From Clostridia bacterium (GTDB lineage: Bacteria > Bacillota > Clostridia > Oscillospirales > CAG-272): 43,425 nt of DNA. The DNA lies in NCBI GenBank assembly GCA_017531765.1, contig JAFXKJ010000084.1:1-43425 (forward strand). The letters are read 5' to 3'. Positions 32,737 through 42,053 of this stretch are shown here, piece after piece. Numbering within the stretch: the stretch's first letter is position 1; each line of letters begins with the position of its first letter. The translations under genes and the position numbers were made by a program. Under the pieces are notes generated by a model. The model did not search any database. It saw only the letters and a program-made list of their open reading frames with translations, and had not been told where the DNA came from.

Positions 32737-33480
32737 AATGTCATAATCATTTGTGATATAAAGCCGTGGGATCAGGCTTGAATTATAGTCATATACATAT
32801 TCAGGGGAGTCCGTAGTATATCCATGGGTATAATATTCACCGGATATCCGACTTACCTTGTTATTATATTTCCCGGTAGGATATGAAACTACCGACGGTC
32901 GGTATCCAAGTAAAGCCTCTATAGAATTTGCCGATTCTTCAAACTCGTACCGTATATCCGATTCGGAAATCGATGAAAGATCATTGTGATATACGGTATG
33001 GGATTGAAATGAAACAAGTCCCGATCTATGCATTTCAATGATCTGTTCGGAGCTAAGGTAATTTTCCTTACCGATCATATCGGTTATTAAAAAAACGGTT
33101 ACCCTTGCTTCGTATTTCTTCAGTATCGGAAACACCTCGGTATAGTTGTCCTCGTAACCGTCATCAAACGTTATGATCACCGACGGCGTATCGGTGAAGC
33201 GCCATTCATTTGCAAATAAAAAGCTATAGCCGTTTTCAGAAAGTAATTTGATTTGACTCTCAAAGTTCTTCGGAGACACGTACAAATAATCGTATTGACT
33301 GTACTTATTATCGTTTACGGAATGATATAGCAAGGTCTTTGGTATGTACTTGCCTTTCTCTACGTACGTTAGCGGTTTAGGTCTGGGAAAGGCAAAGAAG
33401 ATAAGCACTAAACACGTTAAAGCTAAAACGCCCCTCAGTGAATAACGGCAACACCTTAAAATCCAACTGCGAGAAAACAT
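32710..33480 (-). CDS. Membrane-anchored polysaccharide deacetylase (NodB domain, CE4)
   Basis: Extracytoplasmic metal-dependent deacetylase acting on peptidoglycan or another surface glycan. The 256-residue protein has a basic N terminus and one hydrophobic signal-anchor helix (about 17-31), then a short NodB domain: ITFDDGYEDN (Asp106, Asp107), SHTVYHND (metal His161, His165) and the VSYPTGKYN motif. LYHSVND near residue 51 is typical of the PgaB/IcaB-like subgroup acting on poly-N-acetylglucosamine or teichoic polymers. ATG 33507 is rejected; ATG 33480 follows GGAGGG by 5 bases. The gene is 33 bases downstream of the M16 protease and probably co-transcribed with it. Its 3' end overlaps the Ca2+-ATPase gene by 27 bases. 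Confidence 0.88.
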   Translation of the reverse strand: MFSRSWILRCCRYSLRGVLALTCLVLIFFAFPRPKPLTYVEKGKYIPKTLLYHSVNDNKYSQYDYLYVSPKNFESQIKLLSENGYSFLFANEWRFTDTPSVIITFDDGYEDNYTEVFPILKKYEARVTVFLITDMIGKENYLSSEQIIEMHRSGLVSFQSHTVYHNDLSSISESDIRYEFEESANSIEALLGYRPSVVSYPTGKYNNKVSRISGEYYTHGYTTDSPEYVYDYNSSLIPRLYITNDYDISDFARLIR

Positions 33481-33513
33481 ATCTTCCCTCCTTTCCCCAT
33501 TAATCAAATTGAT

Positions 33514-36456
33514 TTAAGCAAGTTTTATGAGATTTTTGAACTGTGAAGAATTTTCTCTGAGCTTTTCTTCGTTGCCGATAACGCAGACGTGACTTAAGTT
33601 GATAGTATCTCTCAAGGAAGGAGACAATGTCCTGAGCTCGCTTTCGGTCACATTCATCATGGCAGTTCTGTCGCGAAGAATATCATCATAAGTTCTGCCT
33701 GACATCCACAAAGCAAGGGCTCTTGACACCTTAATATAGGCACTCATTGGTCTGTCAAGACGTCCGAAGGTACCTATAATATGACGTTTAAGCTCATCTT
33801 CTGTTAAACTCAGATTTTTAATATATTCGGCAGAATTTTTGAATACGTTGAGACTCTCAACAAGACATGGGTCTCTGTAAGTAACCATTGCAACATTACC
33901 CGAATTAACGGAGAAGGAACAGGAATAACCGTATGCCCCGCCTTTCATACGTATTTCAGGGTAAAGATAGTCGTTTTTAAGCACTGAAGAAAGAATCTGA
34001 TACCTGCCGTCACAGTTATAACCTTTGAGTGAAAGATTACCTGCTGTAGCTACATATTGTACCTTTGACGTAGTAAGGAAGGCTTCATTCAGGACTCCGA
34101 GTGGTAAACGCTCAGCTTCCCTCGGAATATCACGCCTGGGCAGAACATTTACGAATTTACCGATTTGTTCTGCAGCAAAGTCAAATATATCACTGTCAGC
34201 GGCAATACTGATAGTGCATATATTTTTTAAGAATATCTCATCGGTAAGCTTTTGCAGTTCCTTTAAGATCAAATTGTAATTCTTTTTATAATCATTCATG
34301 AGATCCTTTTGAATCAAATATGAAGCGATACCGTCAAGATAATCTTCAAAAGCATCCGCCGCACTGAAATATGCAAGGGCACGAGCTGAAGCATATTCAG
34401 AACCCGAACTCACTATATCTCTTTGCTTTTCAGAAAGCATCTCGGTGATAATTTCGCGGATTCTTTGCATATCATCAAAACGAGTCTCAAATATGATCTC
34501 TTTTACAAGCTCAAGAGCCTTTTCGAGCTTATTGTTTAGAACTCTGAGGTTAATTTCATACACGGGACGGAAAGCTCCGGAAGGATCTTTCTTGCGATAC
34601 ACTTCGCAAGAGAAGCCAAATCCGCCCGTATTCAATCTCACTTCATCAAGAATATCTTCATAGGAGTGAGATGACGTGTCAACTTTTCCTAAAACAGAGG
34701 AAAGAATATCAAGGTACGGAAGTCTATCGTTGGTTATATGGGATATGTCGAACATCAACCTTGCATAAACGATCCCGTTAGTCTTGACGTCGTGAATTAT
34801 GGAAGGAATTCCGCAGATCTCGTTTAATCTGTAGGAGACGGGAGGGGGCGTTTTAGATATATCATCCAAAGAAAGCATGGGTATGCATGAAAGCTCTTCT
34901 TCAGTTTCTTCTCTGTTCTGATATTCAGAAAAAGAATCAAATTCATCGCAGAGGTACTTGTACTCTTCTTCTGAAAGCGTTTCGCGATAGGCACGCAGTT
35001 TTTCTCTTAACAGTTCTGAATTCTTTTCATTAAGTCCCGCTTCGGGAGACATAACGAAAAGAACTTTTGAGTCAGAATCAAGAATCTTCTTGACAAGAGT
35101 TTCATAATAACCGCTATCGACAAGGCGTCTCAGCTCAGACAGAAGTTCATCAGCTTTGATATATGCAAAAGGATCATCGTCAGAATACATCCAATTCTGA
35201 AGCATACTGAGATTTACATGAAGTCCCCTCGGCGTTGACCCCTGCTCGCCCTCTCTGAAACGGAATTCACTCCTTTCGATTACGGCAAGGAGTGATTTTT
35301 TATTTATGCCGTTTTCCGAAATACTCAACAGAGTGTCTTTTACTGTTTTTATAAACCGTTCTTCATCATTGGCGTTTGTATTTTTAGCAATCACAGAAAA
35401 CGCGGGTTTTTTTATGTGATTAAGGAAGCCGCCGAATATTTCTTCACCTATACCTGCAGAAATCAAAGCGTTTTTGACAGGTGCCCCGGGTGACTCAACT
35501 AAAATATCGGACAGAAAATCATATGCCATACACTCAACGGCATCCAGCGCATCAGCACACACCGAACCGAATGCAAAGTAATTCTTACCTTCAGTAACCG
35601 CGTCGGGCAGGACAGCGTATTTTTTCTCAACTCGAACAATATCACTTCTGTTAAGGGGAGACTCGGGGATATCAAAGTTAATATCCAAAAGCTCGTACTT
35701 TGACAGATATTCTCTGTCAATATATTCAAGGCGTTCTCTGTGATCCATATTACCGTAAAGGGTGATATAGCAGTTTGAAGGATGATAGTGGCTCTTGTAA
35801 TACTGCAGAAATGCCTCGTATGAGAGCGACGGAATGTGTTCCGGATCGCCACCGGAATTCTTACCGTATGCATTACCGGGGAAAAGCGCAGAAATCAGAC
35901 CGTCGTATACGCTTGAATCGGGAGACGACATAGCACCGAGCATTTCACTGTAAACAACACCGCCAATGTCAAGACCACCATTTCCGTCAGGCTCATAATG
36001 CCAGCCCTCTTGCATAAATATTTCTTTGTTTTTTGCGATATTTGGTGCAAATACAGCATCGAGATATATGTTGGACAGATTTATAAAATCGGCATCATTA
36101 CAGGACGCGACGGGATAAACTGTTTTATCGGCATATGTCATAGCATTGAGAAACGTCTGCATTGAGCTTTTCACAAGCTCCATGAAAGGATCCTTGACAG
36201 GATATCTTTCAGAACCGCAAAGTACAGAGTGCTCAATTATATGCGGTGTTCCGCAATCGTCTATCGGAGGTGTTTTGAAGGCTGCCGAAAATAGTTTGTT
36301 TTCGTCATCGTTGAAAAACACAGCTACTTTCGCGCCGCTTTTAATATGACGAAGGATAAATACCATGCTATCAATACATTTTATATATTCTTTTTTTTCA
36401 ATTTTATATTCCTTCGGAATTTGAGACAAATACTCATTTGAGATTTTGTTTTCCAT
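33514..36456 (-). CDS. PreP-like M16C zinc metalloprotease
   Basis: Large two-half peptidase of the insulinase/presequence-protease group, degrading unstructured peptides in a closed chamber. The 980-residue protein has the inverted zinc motif HIIEH (His72, Glu75, His76) followed by SVLCGSERYPVKDPF and NAMTYADKT, diagnostic of PreP/M16C, and then the third-ligand helix region near EGWHYEP. The second, non-catalytic half keeps the GAYGYSCSF-like element of the C-terminal domain. No signal peptide, so it acts in the cytoplasm, probably in turnover of short peptides. GGGAG lies 7-8 bases before ATG 36456, with a good promoter at 36493-36521. Operon with the deacetylase. Confidence 0.93.
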   Translation of the reverse strand: MENKISNEYLSQIPKEYKIEKKEYIKCIDSMVFILRHIKSGAKVAVFFNDDENKLFSAAFKTPPIDDCGTPHIIEHSVLCGSERYPVKDPFMELVKSSMQTFLNAMTYADKTVYPVASCNDADFINLSNIYLDAVFAPNIAKNKEIFMQEGWHYEPDGNGGLDIGGVVYSEMLGAMSSPDSSVYDGLISALFPGNAYGKNSGGDPEHIPSLSYEAFLQYYKSHYHPSNCYITLYGNMDHRERLEYIDREYLSKYELLDINFDIPESPLNRSDIVRVEKKYAVLPDAVTEGKNYFAFGSVCADALDAVECMAYDFLSDILVESPGAPVKNALISAGIGEEIFGGFLNHIKKPAFSVIAKNTNANDEERFIKTVKDTLLSISENGINKKSLLAVIERSEFRFREGEQGSTPRGLHVNLSMLQNWMYSDDDPFAYIKADELLSELRRLVDSGYYETLVKKILDSDSKVLFVMSPEAGLNEKNSELLREKLRAYRETLSEEEYKYLCDEFDSFSEYQNREETEEELSCIPMLSLDDISKTPPPVSYRLNEICGIPSIIHDVKTNGIVYARLMFDISHITNDRLPYLDILSSVLGKVDTSSHSYEDILDEVRLNTGGFGFSCEVYRKKDPSGAFRPVYEINLRVLNNKLEKALELVKEIIFETRFDDMQRIREIITEMLSEKQRDIVSSGSEYASARALAYFSAADAFEDYLDGIASYLIQKDLMNDYKKNYNLILKELQKLTDEIFLKNICTISIAADSDIFDFAAEQIGKFVNVLPRRDIPREAERLPLGVLNEAFLTTSKVQYVATAGNLSLKGYNCDGRYQILSSVLKNDYLYPEIRMKGGAYGYSCSFSVNSGNVAMVTYRDPCLVESLNVFKNSAEYIKNLSLTEDELKRHIIGTFGRLDRPMSAYIKVSRALALWMSGRTYDDILRDRTAMMNVTESELRTLSPSLRDTINLSHVCVIGNEEKLRENSSQFKNLIKLA

Positions 36457-36492
36457 TATGTTACTCCCTACTTTTGATCACTTGATGTTAAT

Positions 36493-36521
36493 ATTATGTA
36501 CTTAAAACACTTAAATGTCAA
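36493..36521 (-). promoter_or_regulatory. Promoter of the M16 protease operon
   Basis: Minus strand: TTGACA (36516-36521), 17-base spacer, CATAAT (36493-36498), about 37 bases before the gene. Confidence 0.75.
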
Positions 36522-36559
36522 CAGTTACAGTAAATTTTTCAAATTATTATATAAAATCA

Positions 36560-36588
36560 TTGTAAATATGTTACAGTTGTGATATACT
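36560..36588 (+). promoter_or_regulatory. Promoter of ABC exporter pair B
   Basis: TTGTAA (36560-36565), 17-base spacer, TATACT (36583-36588). Transcription from here gives a ~205-base leader before the first ABC gene, far longer than for other genes in the window. Confidence 0.6.
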
Positions 36589-36597
36589 TCTATTTGT

Positions 36598-36717
36598 ATG
36601 CTGGATTTTATGGCTCTGCAGGATCCTATGTACTTTAGTATCATGAAGAGTGAACTTCTCTGTGTCGAGGTTCAAATTCCCGCATTCTCGGCTCGTTTTG
36701 CTGCAAGTCAAGCATAA
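36598..36717 (+). CDS. Candidate 39-residue leader peptide before ABC exporter pair B
   Basis: An open frame from ATG 36598 (or internal ATG 36628, which has AGGA 4 bases upstream) to TAA 36715-36717, inside the long leader of the exporter operon. The peptide begins MLDFMALQDPMYFSIM and ends SARFAASQA. Its last third overlaps TCGGCTC (36688-36694), which can pair with GAGCCGA (36748-36754); that stem competes with the small hairpin CTCAC/GTGAG (36736-36750). Ribosome stalling could therefore change the fold, as described for the bmrB leader of Bacillus bmrCD. This layout is the only evidence. The frame could be accidental, the first ATG has no ribosome site, and no homologue was recognised. 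Confidence 0.35.
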   Translation: MLDFMALQDPMYFSIMKSELLCVEVQIPAFSARFAASQA

Positions 36718-36777
36718 AACTATCAAGTCATCCCACTCACTGACCGTGAGCCGATCGCCACTTTTCCCTACCGTCTC
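36688..36777 (+). promoter_or_regulatory. Competing RNA stems in the leader of ABC exporter pair B
   Basis: Stem A: TCGGCTC (36688-36694) with GAGCCGA (36748-36754). Stem B: CTCAC (36736-36740) with GTGAG (36746-36750). Stem C: GTG.GC with GCCAC (about 36746-36761), directly followed by TTTTCCC. A, B and C share bases and exclude one another. A last hairpin CCGTC-TCA-GACGG (about 36770-36782) stands just before the GGAGGT ribosome site. Complementarities are seen; switching is inferred. Confidence 0.35.
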
Positions 36778-36800
36778 AGACGGATCTACTGGAGGTGCAA

Positions 36801-38615
36801 ATGAACAAAAGCTCCAAAATTTCACTGATTCGTAAATTTTTGAAAGGATCAGTTCACCTTTTCGTTTTAAGTATGGCGGCAACTCTGCTTGTTTCGATCT
36901 TTGAGCTGATATATCCACAGATTATAAGACTGCTTACAGACTCGATTATTGGCAACGAAACAGTTGATCCCGATTCCGTTGCGGGCTTTTTGGTTACAAA
37001 AACATTCGGTATTGAGTTTCTGAAATCAAATCTATGGATGATTGCCGTTATTATTATCGGATTTGCTCTGTTTATCGGTATATTCAAGTACCTTTCAGGT
37101 GTGCTCAACACTGCGGCGTCCGAAAAGCTAACTGAAACGACACGAAACAATCTGTTTGACAGAATCGAACACCTTCCCTTTTCGTGGCATACCGCAAATC
37201 CCACGGGAGATATTATTCAAAGATGTACGTCTGACGTTGAAACACTGAAGAGGTTCTTATCAGAACAGCTGACTCAGGTTGTTAGCACCTTTCTTCTGAT
37301 CGTCCTGTCACTCTTTTTCCTCGCTGAGATCCATCCGAAGTTTGCTATCATCGCGGGGCTTTCCATTCCCCTGGTTGTGGGTTTTTCAGGATGCTTCCAT
37401 AAGCTTATCAGTAAAGGATTTGCAAAATGCGATGAAAACGAAGGTATTCTTTCATCGATCGTTCAGGAAAATCTTACAGGTGTACGTGTAGTAAGAGCTT
37501 TCGGTCGCGAAAAAGCCGAAATTGAGAAATTCACCAATCAGAACAACACATACACCAACACTTGGATCAAGCTCTGTCGGGTACTTGCAAGTTTTTGGGC
37601 TACGAACGACATAATTTCATGTGTTCAAGTTATGGTCGTCATCGTTACGGGTGTTTATCTTTGTGTTGACGGTGATATAACTGCCGGTGATTTTATAGCC
37701 GCTGTTTCTTATAACGCAACCCTTACGTGGCCCGTAAGACGTCTTGGAAGAATGATCTCCGAAATGAGTAAAGCTTCTATAGCCCTTGGACGTCTCGGCT
37801 ACATAATCGATTCAAAGCCGGAAAGCGATAAAGTAAATGCAGTTGACGCTGATCTTAGCGGAGACATTGAATTCAAGAACGTAAGCTTTTCTTATGACGG
37901 AAAAAAGAAGGTCCTCGACAACGTTTCTTTCACCGTAAAAGCAGGGACAACCCTTGGTATCCTCGGCGGAACGGGCAGCGGCAAGTCCACTCTCGTTCAG
38001 CTTCTTTGCAGGCTGTATGAACTTGATGACAACAGCGGCAGTATCACCGTCTCGGGAATTGACGTAAAGGATCTGAAAGCAAGGTCTATAAGAGACAATA
38101 TCGGAATCGTTCTACAGGAGCCGTTCCTCTTCTCACGAACGATTTCTGAGAATATTTCAATCTCAAAGGAAAACGCAACAAAAGAAGAGATCGAAAAAGC
38201 TGTAAAGGTCGCCTGTCTCGACAAAGCAATTTCAGAATTCAAAAACGGTTACGACACCGTCGTCGGAGAGAGAGGTGTTACCCTTTCCGGAGGTCAGAAA
38301 CAGCGTGTTGCCATTGCAAGGATCCTGCTTCGCGGAACTCCGGTTATAATATTCGACGATTCTCTTTCCGCTGTCGACGCCGAGACCGATTCGATCATCA
38401 GACACTCTATAAAGCAAGAGCTCTCTGACTCAACGGTTATTATTATTTCTCACCGCATTTCGTCTATTATGCACGCTGATAACATTATCGTTCTCGATCA
38501 CGGAAGGATCGCAGAGTCGGGAGATCACTCGAAGCTTCTTGAAATGAACGGAATCTACAAGCGTGTATTCGACCTTCAGCACACCGATCATATAATTGAT
38601 GAGGAGGTGGAATGA
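36801..38615 (+). CDS. ABC exporter half-transporter, degenerate-site partner (pair B)
   Basis: First gene of the second degenerate-site heterodimer; 604 residues with an exporter transmembrane domain (about 15-310) and a NBD. Walker A is GGTGSGKST and the signature LSGGQKQR is intact, but the catalytic Glu after Walker B is Asp (VIIFDDSLSAVD). The switch His is kept (IISHRISS), unlike pair A, where it is Gln. A GTG at 36795 lies inside the GGAGGT ribosome site and is rejected; ATG 36801 follows it by 4 bases. A long leader with possible attenuation signals precedes it. The last codons overlap the start region of the partner gene. LmrCD/BmrCD-like multidrug export is the best family guess; substrate unknown. 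Confidence 0.9.
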   Translation: MNKSSKISLIRKFLKGSVHLFVLSMAATLLVSIFELIYPQIIRLLTDSIIGNETVDPDSVAGFLVTKTFGIEFLKSNLWMIAVIIIGFALFIGIFKYLSGVLNTAASEKLTETTRNNLFDRIEHLPFSWHTANPTGDIIQRCTSDVETLKRFLSEQLTQVVSTFLLIVLSLFFLAEIHPKFAIIAGLSIPLVVGFSGCFHKLISKGFAKCDENEGILSSIVQENLTGVRVVRAFGREKAEIEKFTNQNNTYTNTWIKLCRVLASFWATNDIISCVQVMVVIVTGVYLCVDGDITAGDFIAAVSYNATLTWPVRRLGRMISEMSKASIALGRLGYIIDSKPESDKVNAVDADLSGDIEFKNVSFSYDGKKKVLDNVSFTVKAGTTLGILGGTGSGKSTLVQLLCRLYELDDNSGSITVSGIDVKDLKARSIRDNIGIVLQEPFLFSRTISENISISKENATKEEIEKAVKVACLDKAISEFKNGYDTVVGERGVTLSGGQKQRVAIARILLRGTPVIIFDDSLSAVDAETDSIIRHSIKQELSDSTVIIISHRISSIMHADNIIVLDHGRIAESGDHSKLLEMNGIYKRVFDLQHTDHIIDEEVE

Positions 38616-40429
38616 TGAAAGAAAACAATACAACAAAACTGCCGTTTTTCGGCATTACTAAACTTATCCCTCACCTTAAGCCTTACCGTGTCATGATTCC
38701 CGTCATGGTACTCTTCGGTCTTCTCGGAACTGCAACCGATATTATAATCCCTATGTTCCAGAAATATGCAATCAACAACTTTATCAAGAACGAAACAGTC
38801 AGCGGAATCGTTGCATTCGTACTCGCATATCTATTCGTAATTCTGGTACAGGCTGCAGCAAATTTGATTTCATGCTACCTTGCTTGTAAAATTGAGCTTG
38901 GTGTAGGACGCGATCTGAAGCAAAAGAGCTTTGAACATCTTCAGACACTGTCTTTTTCGTACTTCAACCGAAACAATACAGGTTATGTTCACGCACGTGT
39001 AATGAGCGACACGGACAGAATCGGTACTCTCGTTTCCTGGGGACTTATGGACGGAGTTTGGAACCTTTCATACGTGATCGGCGTAATTTTCACAATGCTC
39101 TTCATGAATTGGAAGCTTGGACTTCTTATCCTTGCAATCATTCCCTTTGCAGTTCTTCTTTCCTGGGTATTCCAAAAGAAGCTCGTTACAATGCACAGAC
39201 AGATACGTGAAGAAAACTCAAAGATCACATCTAACTTCAGCGAAGGAATTTCAGGCGCTGACACAATCAAAACCTTGACTGTGGAAGACAAGATTGGCGG
39301 GGAGTTTCGATATCAAACGGGGGTTATGAGACGTGTGTCAGTCAAGAGCGCGCACTTCAATTCTTTGTTCTCCGCTACCCTGTCACTTTGTTCGTACACA
39401 GCTCTTGCTCTTGTACTGTGGCGCGGCGGACTAATTACTATAGACGGTCTTATGCTCATCGGTACGCTTTCCGTGTTCATTCAGTACGCTCTCGGTATTA
39501 TGGGTCCTGTACAGTGGTTCGTCAGCTCGATAACCATGCTCATCGGCGCACAGGTAAATATCGAAAGATTTACTACACTCATGGAAACGCAGTCAGACGT
39601 TACTGATACACCCGAGGTAATTAAAAGATACGGTGATACATTTTCCCCGAAAAGAGAAAATTGGGAGGAGCTACACGGACATATTGAATTCCGTGACGTC
39701 TCCTTTAAGTATCCCGATGGTGAAGAACTTGTTCTTGATCATTTTTATCTTGATGTTCCAAAGGGTACAAATGTTGCAATCGTCGGAGAAACGGGTGCAG
39801 GTAAGTCAACGCTTGTTAATCTCGTATGCCGCTTCTTTGAACCTACCGAAGGAAGCGTGTTTATTGACGGCAGAGATGTAAAAGAACGTTCACAGCTGTG
39901 GTTACACTCCAATATAGGTTATGTTCTTCAGACTCCGCATCTGTTTTCGGGTACTATCAGAGATAATCTAAAATTCGGTAATCCAGGTGCAACCGACGAA
40001 GAGATCATGGCAGCACTTAAAACTGTTTCCGCAGACAAGATAATCGAACGTCTTGATGCAGGACTTGACAGTGAGGCGGGAGAAGGCGGAGGTAATATGT
40101 CAACGGGCGAAAAACAGCTTCTTTCTTTTGCCAGAGCAATACTCGCCGATCCGAAGATCCTTATTCTCGATGAAGCAACTTCGTCAGTTGACACCGAAAC
40201 CGAGAAGCTGATTCAGGATGCTATAAAGACCGTTATCGCAGGAAGAACCTCTTTTATTATCGCTCACCGACTATCAACAATAGTTGATTCTGATGTCATC
40301 TTAGCAGTTAAAGCTGGAAAAATCATTGAATCTGGTACTCACCGTGAGCTTATGAAGAAAAACGGTTACTACGCAATGCTTTATAAACGTCAATTCGAAA
40401 ACGAAGTGTTCGAAAAATTGAATATTTGA
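38615..40429 (+). CDS. ABC exporter half-transporter, catalytic-site partner (pair B)
   Basis: Partner of the preceding half-transporter; 604 residues. The NBD has Walker A GETGAGKST, a degenerate signature MSTGEKQ in place of LSGGQ, a full Walker B with Glu (ILILDEATSSVD) and switch IAHRLST, complementary to the Asp-bearing partner. The pair therefore has one active and one degenerate site. Two adjacent ATGs (38612 and 38615) follow GGAGG; 38615 has the better 6-base spacing, and either overlaps the partner's TGA, showing translational coupling. No terminator is visible in the 94 bases before the glycosidase gene, so some readthrough into it is possible. Confidence 0.9.
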   Translation: MKENNTTKLPFFGITKLIPHLKPYRVMIPVMVLFGLLGTATDIIIPMFQKYAINNFIKNETVSGIVAFVLAYLFVILVQAAANLISCYLACKIELGVGRDLKQKSFEHLQTLSFSYFNRNNTGYVHARVMSDTDRIGTLVSWGLMDGVWNLSYVIGVIFTMLFMNWKLGLLILAIIPFAVLLSWVFQKKLVTMHRQIREENSKITSNFSEGISGADTIKTLTVEDKIGGEFRYQTGVMRRVSVKSAHFNSLFSATLSLCSYTALALVLWRGGLITIDGLMLIGTLSVFIQYALGIMGPVQWFVSSITMLIGAQVNIERFTTLMETQSDVTDTPEVIKRYGDTFSPKRENWEELHGHIEFRDVSFKYPDGEELVLDHFYLDVPKGTNVAIVGETGAGKSTLVNLVCRFFEPTEGSVFIDGRDVKERSQLWLHSNIGYVLQTPHLFSGTIRDNLKFGNPGATDEEIMAALKTVSADKIIERLDAGLDSEAGEGGGNMSTGEKQLLSFARAILADPKILILDEATSSVDTETEKLIQDAIKTVIAGRTSFIIAHRLSTIVDSDVILAVKAGKIIESGTHRELMKKNGYYAMLYKRQFENEVFEKLNI

Positions 40430-40523
40430 TTTTAATGTAAATGCTCATTTAGAAATCGAAGTAATATATGAATGCGGACTCTTAATTTATTCTTACAACA
40501 ATAATTAAAAAGGAGATTTATAA

Positions 40524-42041
40524 ATGGCAAGAAGAAGACTTTTCCGAGTTAATGAAAATATGAAGTACGACAGTAACAGATTTGCTGACAACAACACATT
40601 CATCAACGGACCTCGTTATTCAGTTGACATTCCGATCTACGAGGAAATCAAAGACCAACTTCCCTCTCCCGTATGGGAAGGCCATGAAGATGCAATCGCT
40701 TGCTACTACAAAACATGGAAAATAGGTTTCGGTAACATAAAAAAAGCCGTGCCCGAAGCAGGATTTATTGCCGACTTCATAGATACTGCTTTTAACGGTT
40801 TCCTATTTATGTGGGATACGTCATTTATCCTCATGTTCGGTAAATATGCAAGCAGAATTTTCAACTTTCAAAAGACTCTTGACAATATGTACTCCCATCA
40901 GCATAAAGACGGATTTATCTGCCGAGAGATTTGCGAAAGTCGTAACGGAGAATTGTGGCACAGGGACGATCCTGCGTCAACCGGTCCTAATGTAATGCCT
41001 TGGTCTGAATGGGAATACTTCTCATCCACAGGTGACTTAGAACGTCTTTCAAGAGTATTCGATCCGCTTTGCGGTTATCACCTATGGTTGCAGCGTAACC
41101 GTTCTTGGCCGGACGGAAGCTATTGGACCTGCGGTCTTGCAAGCGGTATGGATAATCAGATCAGAATGTCTCGCGAATATAACGAAAAGATTTCTCATGC
41201 CTTTATGAGTTGGATCGATGCCTGCGCACAGCAATATCTCAGCGCAAGCATCCTCATTAAAATGGCAGATGTTCTCGGCAGAACAGACGAAGTCAAGTGG
41301 CTCGAGGAAGAACAGGAACTACTCAAAAGAACAATAAACAATACTATGTGGTCTGAAGAGGATGCATATTATTACGACAAGCGAAGAGACGGATCTCTGA
41401 CAGGAGTTAAGACCATAGGCTCATACTGGACACTCCTCTCAGATCTCGTCCCCAAGGAGCGTCTTGACGCTTACGTGGCGCATCTTGACAATGAAGAAGA
41501 GTTCAAACGTCCCAACAGAATTCCTGCTATTGCTGCAAATGATCCTTGCTATGAAGAAAGCGGCGGGTATTGGTGCGGAGGAGTTTGGGCACCTACTAAC
41601 TACATGGTTTTGAAAGGTCTTGAAAAACACGGATACGACAAGCTCGCACATGAGATTGCTTCTGACTATCTTAGATGCGTTGTAGATGTATTCAATCGTG
41701 AGGATACCGTATTTGAAAACTACGCTCCCGAAGGTGCTGTTCCCGGTCCCGGTAACGCTCGTCGCGATTTTGTCGGTTGGACAGGTCTTGCCCCTATTTC
41801 AATAATGTTTGAATATGTATTCGGCATCAGAGCTGATGCTCAGAATAAAATAATTACCTGGCACGTAAACCTTACAGACCGCCACGGCATTGAAAATTAC
41901 CCCCTCGGCGATGCTACAGTAGATCTCATCTGTGAAGCACGAAAATCATCTGACGAAGAACCTAAGATAAAGATTAAGAGTGACAAGCCGATTACTGTCA
42001 AGATCATCTGTAACGGCAAGAATTATACTATAAAAGCGTAA
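40524..42041 (+). CDS. GH63/MGH1-like (alpha/alpha)6-barrel glycoside hydrolase
   Basis: 505-residue cytoplasmic protein (no signal peptide) resembling the trehalase/glucosidase-like barrels of GH63, GH37 and the mannosylglycerate hydrolase (MGH1-like) group. Features seen: FLFMWDTSFILMFGKYA, the aromatic WDxx element near the barrel entrance common to these families; DGFICREI; GLASGMDNQIRM; IGSYWTLLSDLVP; SGGYWCGGVWAPTNYMVLKGL; and NYAPEGAVPGPG with a Glu where the general base usually lies. A short beta-rich tail (about 440-505) ends the protein. AAAGGAG lies 7 bases before ATG 40524. It is co-transcribed with a GH172 gene 12 bases downstream. Substrate not predictable; probably an alpha-linked di- or oligosaccharide, or a glycoside. 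Confidence 0.8.
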   Translation: MARRRLFRVNENMKYDSNRFADNNTFINGPRYSVDIPIYEEIKDQLPSPVWEGHEDAIACYYKTWKIGFGNIKKAVPEAGFIADFIDTAFNGFLFMWDTSFILMFGKYASRIFNFQKTLDNMYSHQHKDGFICREICESRNGELWHRDDPASTGPNVMPWSEWEYFSSTGDLERLSRVFDPLCGYHLWLQRNRSWPDGSYWTCGLASGMDNQIRMSREYNEKISHAFMSWIDACAQQYLSASILIKMADVLGRTDEVKWLEEEQELLKRTINNTMWSEEDAYYYDKRRDGSLTGVKTIGSYWTLLSDLVPKERLDAYVAHLDNEEEFKRPNRIPAIAANDPCYEESGGYWCGGVWAPTNYMVLKGLEKHGYDKLAHEIASDYLRCVVDVFNREDTVFENYAPEGAVPGPGNARRDFVGWTGLAPISIMFEYVFGIRADAQNKIITWHVNLTDRHGIENYPLGDATVDLICEARKSSDEEPKIKIKSDKPITVKIICNGKNYTIKA

Positions 42042-42053
42042 AGGAGAATTATC

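Noticed and set aside
36571..36918. 115-codon minus-strand frame over the leader of exporter pair B
   Set aside because: It runs antisense into the exporter coding region and across both divergent promoters, with no ribosome site; the plus-strand leader explains the region better, though neither is proven.
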